Positions 13,139 through 15,346 of a stretch of 15,346 nucleotides of DNA are shown here, piece by piece. Below the pieces are notes generated by a model, which saw only the letters and a list, made by a program, of their open reading frames with translations, did no database searches and was not told where the DNA came from. The stretch's first letter is position 1. Each line of letters begins with the position of its first letter. This DNA is from an uncultured Oscillospiraceae bacterium (GTDB taxonomy: Bacteria > Bacillota > Clostridia > Oscillospirales > Oscillospiraceae): contig CAJUAC010000042.1 in assembly GCA_910583885.1 (NCBI GenBank), positions 8,942 to 24,287 on the forward strand, in the 5' to 3' direction. The position numbers and the translations under genes were made by a program.

Positions 13139-14263
13139 ATGCAATCTGTAAATCTATTGATTAAGCCAGCCTCCAGCCTCTGCAACCTGCGCTGCCGCTA
13201 CTGCTTTTACGAGGATATTTCCAACAACCGCAGTGAAAAAAGCATGGGGATCATGCCGGACAGCACCATGCATACACTGCTGGAAAACGCCTTCCGCCTG
13301 GCGGACGCCAACGGGGCTATCCATTTTGCGTTTCAGGGCGGGGAGCCCACCCTGGCCGGGCTCCCCTTTTTTGAGCGCTTCACAGCGGAAGCCCGGCAGC
13401 TCTGCCCTGCCGGGGTGGACATGCAGTTTTCCATCCAGACCAATGGGACCCTGCTGGACGAAGCCTGGGCTGCATTCTTCCACAGCCATCAGTTCCTGGT
13501 GGGCCTCTCCCTGGACGGCTATAAGGATCTGCACAACCTGTACCGGGCAGACGAAAAGGGGGCCGGCAGCTGGAACCGGGTGATCCGTGCCCTGCGGCTG
13601 CTGCAAAAGCACGGCGTCATGACAAACGCCCTTTGCGTTGTCACCGCCCAGTGCGCCCGGCACCCGGACCGGGCCTATGCGGAGCTGAAAAAGCTGGGGT
13701 TTGACTGTATGCAGTTCATCCCCTGCCTGGACCCTATCGGCCAGGAGCGCGGCAGGATGCCCTTTTCCCTGACACCGGAGCGGTATGGCCAATTCCTGTG
13801 CCGCCTCTTTGACCGCTGGTATGAGGATTGGGCAAAGGGCCGCTATCGCAGCATCCGGCTGTTCGACGATTATGTCCATCTGATCCTGGGGGATGTACCG
13901 GGGACCTGCTCTACCTGCGGGCAGTGCGGCAGTTATTTTGTGGTTGAAAGCGACGGGAGTGTGTACCCATGCGATTTTTTCGTGCTCGATCAATGGCGGC
14001 TCGGGACACTGGGCGGGATGCCCTTAGAAGCGATGGCGGATGGGGCGCGTCTCCGCGCCTTTTTCCAGCGGGGGGATGAAAAGCCCACGGAATGTACGGG
14101 CTGCCGCTGGCGCAGGCTGTGCAACGGCGGCTGCAAAAACGATTGGATCTCTACCCCAGACCCCCACAACTACTTTTGCCCAGCCCTCCGGGAGTTTTTT
14201 GCCTATGCGGAGGGCCGCCTGCAATCCATTGCGCAGGAGGAGCGCATCCTGCGGCGCATATGA
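13139..14263 (+). CDS. Anaerobic sulfatase-maturating enzyme (radical SAM/SPASM)
   Basis: The 374-residue enzyme oxidises the active-site Cys (or Ser) of sulfatases to formylglycine using S-adenosylmethionine. The radical SAM cluster motif CNLRCRYC has Cys15, Cys19 and Cys22, and the SAM-binding GGEP is at 67-70. The SPASM region carries Cys257, 260, 263, 278, 319, 322, 328, 332 and 347 for two auxiliary clusters. Asp279 in YPCDF corresponds to the catalytic base of the Clostridium perfringens enzyme. The opening LLIKPASSLCNL, the FAFQGGEPTLAGL segment and VVESDGSVYPCDFFVLD follow that enzyme closely (from memory). GGAGGA precedes the ATG by 8 bases. The only sulfatase in the window (Cys-type, 429-1883) is its likely client, although it may serve other sulfatases. 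The cytoplasmic location suits both. Confidence 0.95.
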   Translation: MQSVNLLIKPASSLCNLRCRYCFYEDISNNRSEKSMGIMPDSTMHTLLENAFRLADANGAIHFAFQGGEPTLAGLPFFERFTAEARQLCPAGVDMQFSIQTNGTLLDEAWAAFFHSHQFLVGLSLDGYKDLHNLYRADEKGAGSWNRVIRALRLLQKHGVMTNALCVVTAQCARHPDRAYAELKKLGFDCMQFIPCLDPIGQERGRMPFSLTPERYGQFLCRLFDRWYEDWAKGRYRSIRLFDDYVHLILGDVPGTCSTCGQCGSYFVVESDGSVYPCDFFVLDQWRLGTLGGMPLEAMADGARLRAFFQRGDEKPTECTGCRWRRLCNGGCKNDWISTPDPHNYFCPALREFFAYAEGRLQSIAQEERILRRI

Positions 14264-14354
14264 TCCTTCTATCAAGGGGACCAGCTGGTGTTTATCCACA
14301 AGGGATCGCCAGCACACAGGCCGGCAATCCTGCTGTATTGGGAAGCTGCTGCAT
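14264..14354. other. Convergent intergenic stretch with no recognised terminator
   Basis: This is the gap between two converging genes. It contains the perfect palindrome ACCAGCTGGT (about 14280-14289) but no stem-loop with a T-run on either strand. Composition shifts towards A+T in this stretch, which may mark the edge of a transferred segment. Confidence 0.4.
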
Positions 14355-15161
14355 TTATCCTGTCACTTTTAGTGCCGACACCACATCTGAAACTGTCATT
14401 TGCAAGTCATCCGGGATTTCTTTTCTTGTGGGCAGTATGGCAAAGAATGCTTTTTCGGACGCTGTTTCTGTTACAAATTGTGGTAATTTCATGTTGCGCG
14501 CTTCACAAATCATCTTTTCAAAGGAAAAATAGTTAACGGTGTCCGTGGTTGCTACATGGAAAACCCCGTGCAGATTATGGTCAAGAACATATTGGGTGTA
14601 TTCTCCTATTTGTTTTGCAAATGTCACATTGATCGTATAATTGGGATACGTGTGGTGAGGCTCCCCATTGCGGCTGTGCCGCTCTAATTGTTGAACCCGC
14701 GGGCAGTCATCGCTCCAGACTGCGGCCAGACGGAAGATGGCCAGCTGGTCTCCGAGCAGGTTCCCCAGCATCGTTTCGCAATCACGTTTGAAGCATCCGT
14801 ACTCAGATTTTGGGTTGGGCAAATCATTTTCTGTCCAGGGCCTGGATAGATTCCCATCAACCACATTTGCTGTCGATATATACAGCAAGCGCCTCTTTTT
14901 TTCCGCCAGCCAATTTGCCAATACTTGATGAAACCCCAGTTGTGCCTGGTAGTCTCCGCGGACAGAAGAAATGACGATGTCCGGGTTTTCATGCGATAAA
15001 ATCTCCAACAATTTATCCAGCTCTTCCACCGCCAATTGGTAGCCGTTTTCCGGGACATGATGCCCTGCTGTCAGTATCATTTGAAAACCGTCTTCCAAAC
15101 CCCTGACAATTGCTTGCCCTACCAGGCTGTTGCCGCCAATTAACAATACTTTCCGTCTCAT
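14355..15161 (-). CDS. NAD(P)-dependent reductase/epimerase, RmlD-like extended SDR
   Basis: The 268-residue protein has an N-terminal nucleotide-binding motif LLIGGNSLVGQAI (GGNSLVG, 9-15), the IVISSVRGD strand, YISTANVVDG (equivalent to the YxSTxxVFDG of dTDP-4-dehydrorhamnose reductases) and SEYGCFKRDCE, with the Tyr-x3-Lys catalytic pair. It is therefore an extended SDR of the RmlD-like group that reduces a sugar-nucleotide or related carbonyl. It is slightly short for RmlD, and there are no other rml genes nearby, so the exact role is unknown. Its base composition is near 45% GC in sampled stretches (14401-14460, 14521-14580), against about 60-70% in the neighbours. This suggests separate origin. 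The ribosome site is a G-run (GGGGGGAG) shortly before ATG. Confidence 0.75.
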   Translation of the reverse strand: MRRKVLLIGGNSLVGQAIVRGLEDGFQMILTAGHHVPENGYQLAVEELDKLLEILSHENPDIVISSVRGDYQAQLGFHQVLANWLAEKKRRLLYISTANVVDGNLSRPWTENDLPNPKSEYGCFKRDCETMLGNLLGDQLAIFRLAAVWSDDCPRVQQLERHSRNGEPHHTYPNYTINVTFAKQIGEYTQYVLDHNLHGVFHVATTDTVNYFSFEKMICEARNMKLPQFVTETASEKAFFAILPTRKEIPDDLQMTVSDVVSALKVTG

Positions 15162-15235
15162 TTACTCCCCCCTGATCATCCCAACTTCTTCCCTTTTTGA
15201 ATCCTGAAGCATACGTGCTTTTTGTATCAGTCCGG

Positions 15236-15284
15236 AAAAACCAATAATCCGAACCTATTTCCTATCGGAAAAAGTTCGGATTAT
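15236..15284 (-). terminator. Intrinsic terminator of the tRNA transcript
   Basis: ATAATCCGAAC (15244-15254) and GTTCGGATTAT (15274-15284) form a perfect 11-bp stem. On the minus strand the stem is followed by TGG and five T. It sits 8 bases beyond the 3' end of the tRNA gene. Confidence 0.8.
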
Positions 15285-15292
15285 CTGGTGTT

Positions 15293-15346
15293 TGGTGCGC
15301 GAGGCGGGACTTGAACCCGCACGCCCGTAATGAGCACTAGAACCTG
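15293..15346 (-). tRNA. tRNA-Leu, 3' half, probable anticodon CAG (cut by the window edge)
   Basis: Read on the minus strand, the segment starts with CAGGT, then a 5-base anticodon-stem half (TCTAG), a long variable arm (TGCTC-ATTA-CGGGC), a T-arm GCGGG-TTCAAGT-CCCGC, the acceptor half CTCGCGC, discriminator A and an encoded CCA (15295-15293). The long variable arm makes it class II. Alignment by eye to known tRNA-Leu genes (CAGGTGTTAGTG... in E. coli) places CAG, the very last three bases of the window, at the anticodon. The 5' half lies outside, so the anticodon loop is only half visible. Confidence 0.88.

Noticed and set aside
15210..15226. Small hairpin AAGCA-TACG-TGCTT with T5 behind it on the plus strand
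   Set aside because: The stem is only 5 bp and no plus-strand gene would need it there; kept out as a feature.
1..15346. CRISPR array, phage or transposase genes
   Set aside because: No spaced repeat array, transposase, integrase or phage structural motif is seen on either strand.

Overview
The window looks like a piece of chromosome from an anaerobic, high-GC gut Clostridium relative, most likely Oscillospiraceae (Flavonifractor/Lawsonibacter-like). The clues are GC-rich, strongly GC3-biased genes with Firmicutes-type Shine-Dalgarno sites (AGGAGG), a lipoprotein sugar-binding protein, sigma-A promoters of Gram-positive type and an oxygen-sensitive anaerobic sulfatase maturase. The genus is inference; no marker gene is present.

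The core (about 429-11998) is a divergent catabolic locus around a 0.3-kb control region (8106-8427). Leftward (minus strand) from 8105 run a FAD-dependent oxidoreductase with an extra C-terminal beta-sandwich-like domain, a CUT1 sugar-binding lipoprotein, two CUT1 permeases (MalF- and MalG-type), an SDR closely resembling sorbitol-6-phosphate 2-dehydrogenase, and a type I sulfatase. A truncated secreted-protein gene lies beyond them at the left edge. Rightward (plus strand) run a GntR/UTRA regulator, an MsAcT-type SGNH acylesterase, an acetyl-esterase-like alpha/beta hydrolase and a second, shorter FAD-dependent oxidoreductase of the same broad family. Both promoters are readable. The regulator's leader carries an intrinsic terminator, and another weak terminator follows the regulator.

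Right of the core (12000-14263), after a long imperfect inverted repeat, are a proline-iminopeptidase-like hydrolase and an anaerobic sulfatase-maturating radical SAM enzyme (anSME). The anSME would install formylglycine on Cys53 of the sulfatase 11 kb away. The right edge has a more A+T-rich RmlD-like reductase gene on the minus strand and the 3' half of a tRNA-Leu with its terminator. This edge may be a separate, transferred segment.

Working model (inference): the ABC importer brings in a small sulfated and probably O-acylated sugar, polyol or glycoside. Cytoplasmic sulfatase (no signal peptide) and the two esterases strip the substituents. The SDR and two flavoproteins then oxidise, reduce or eliminate the core. 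The window has no glycoside hydrolase, sugar kinase, PTS or transporter ATPase, which makes the flavoprotein-based chemistry the most novel part. The ATPase is presumably a shared MsiK-type protein encoded elsewhere.
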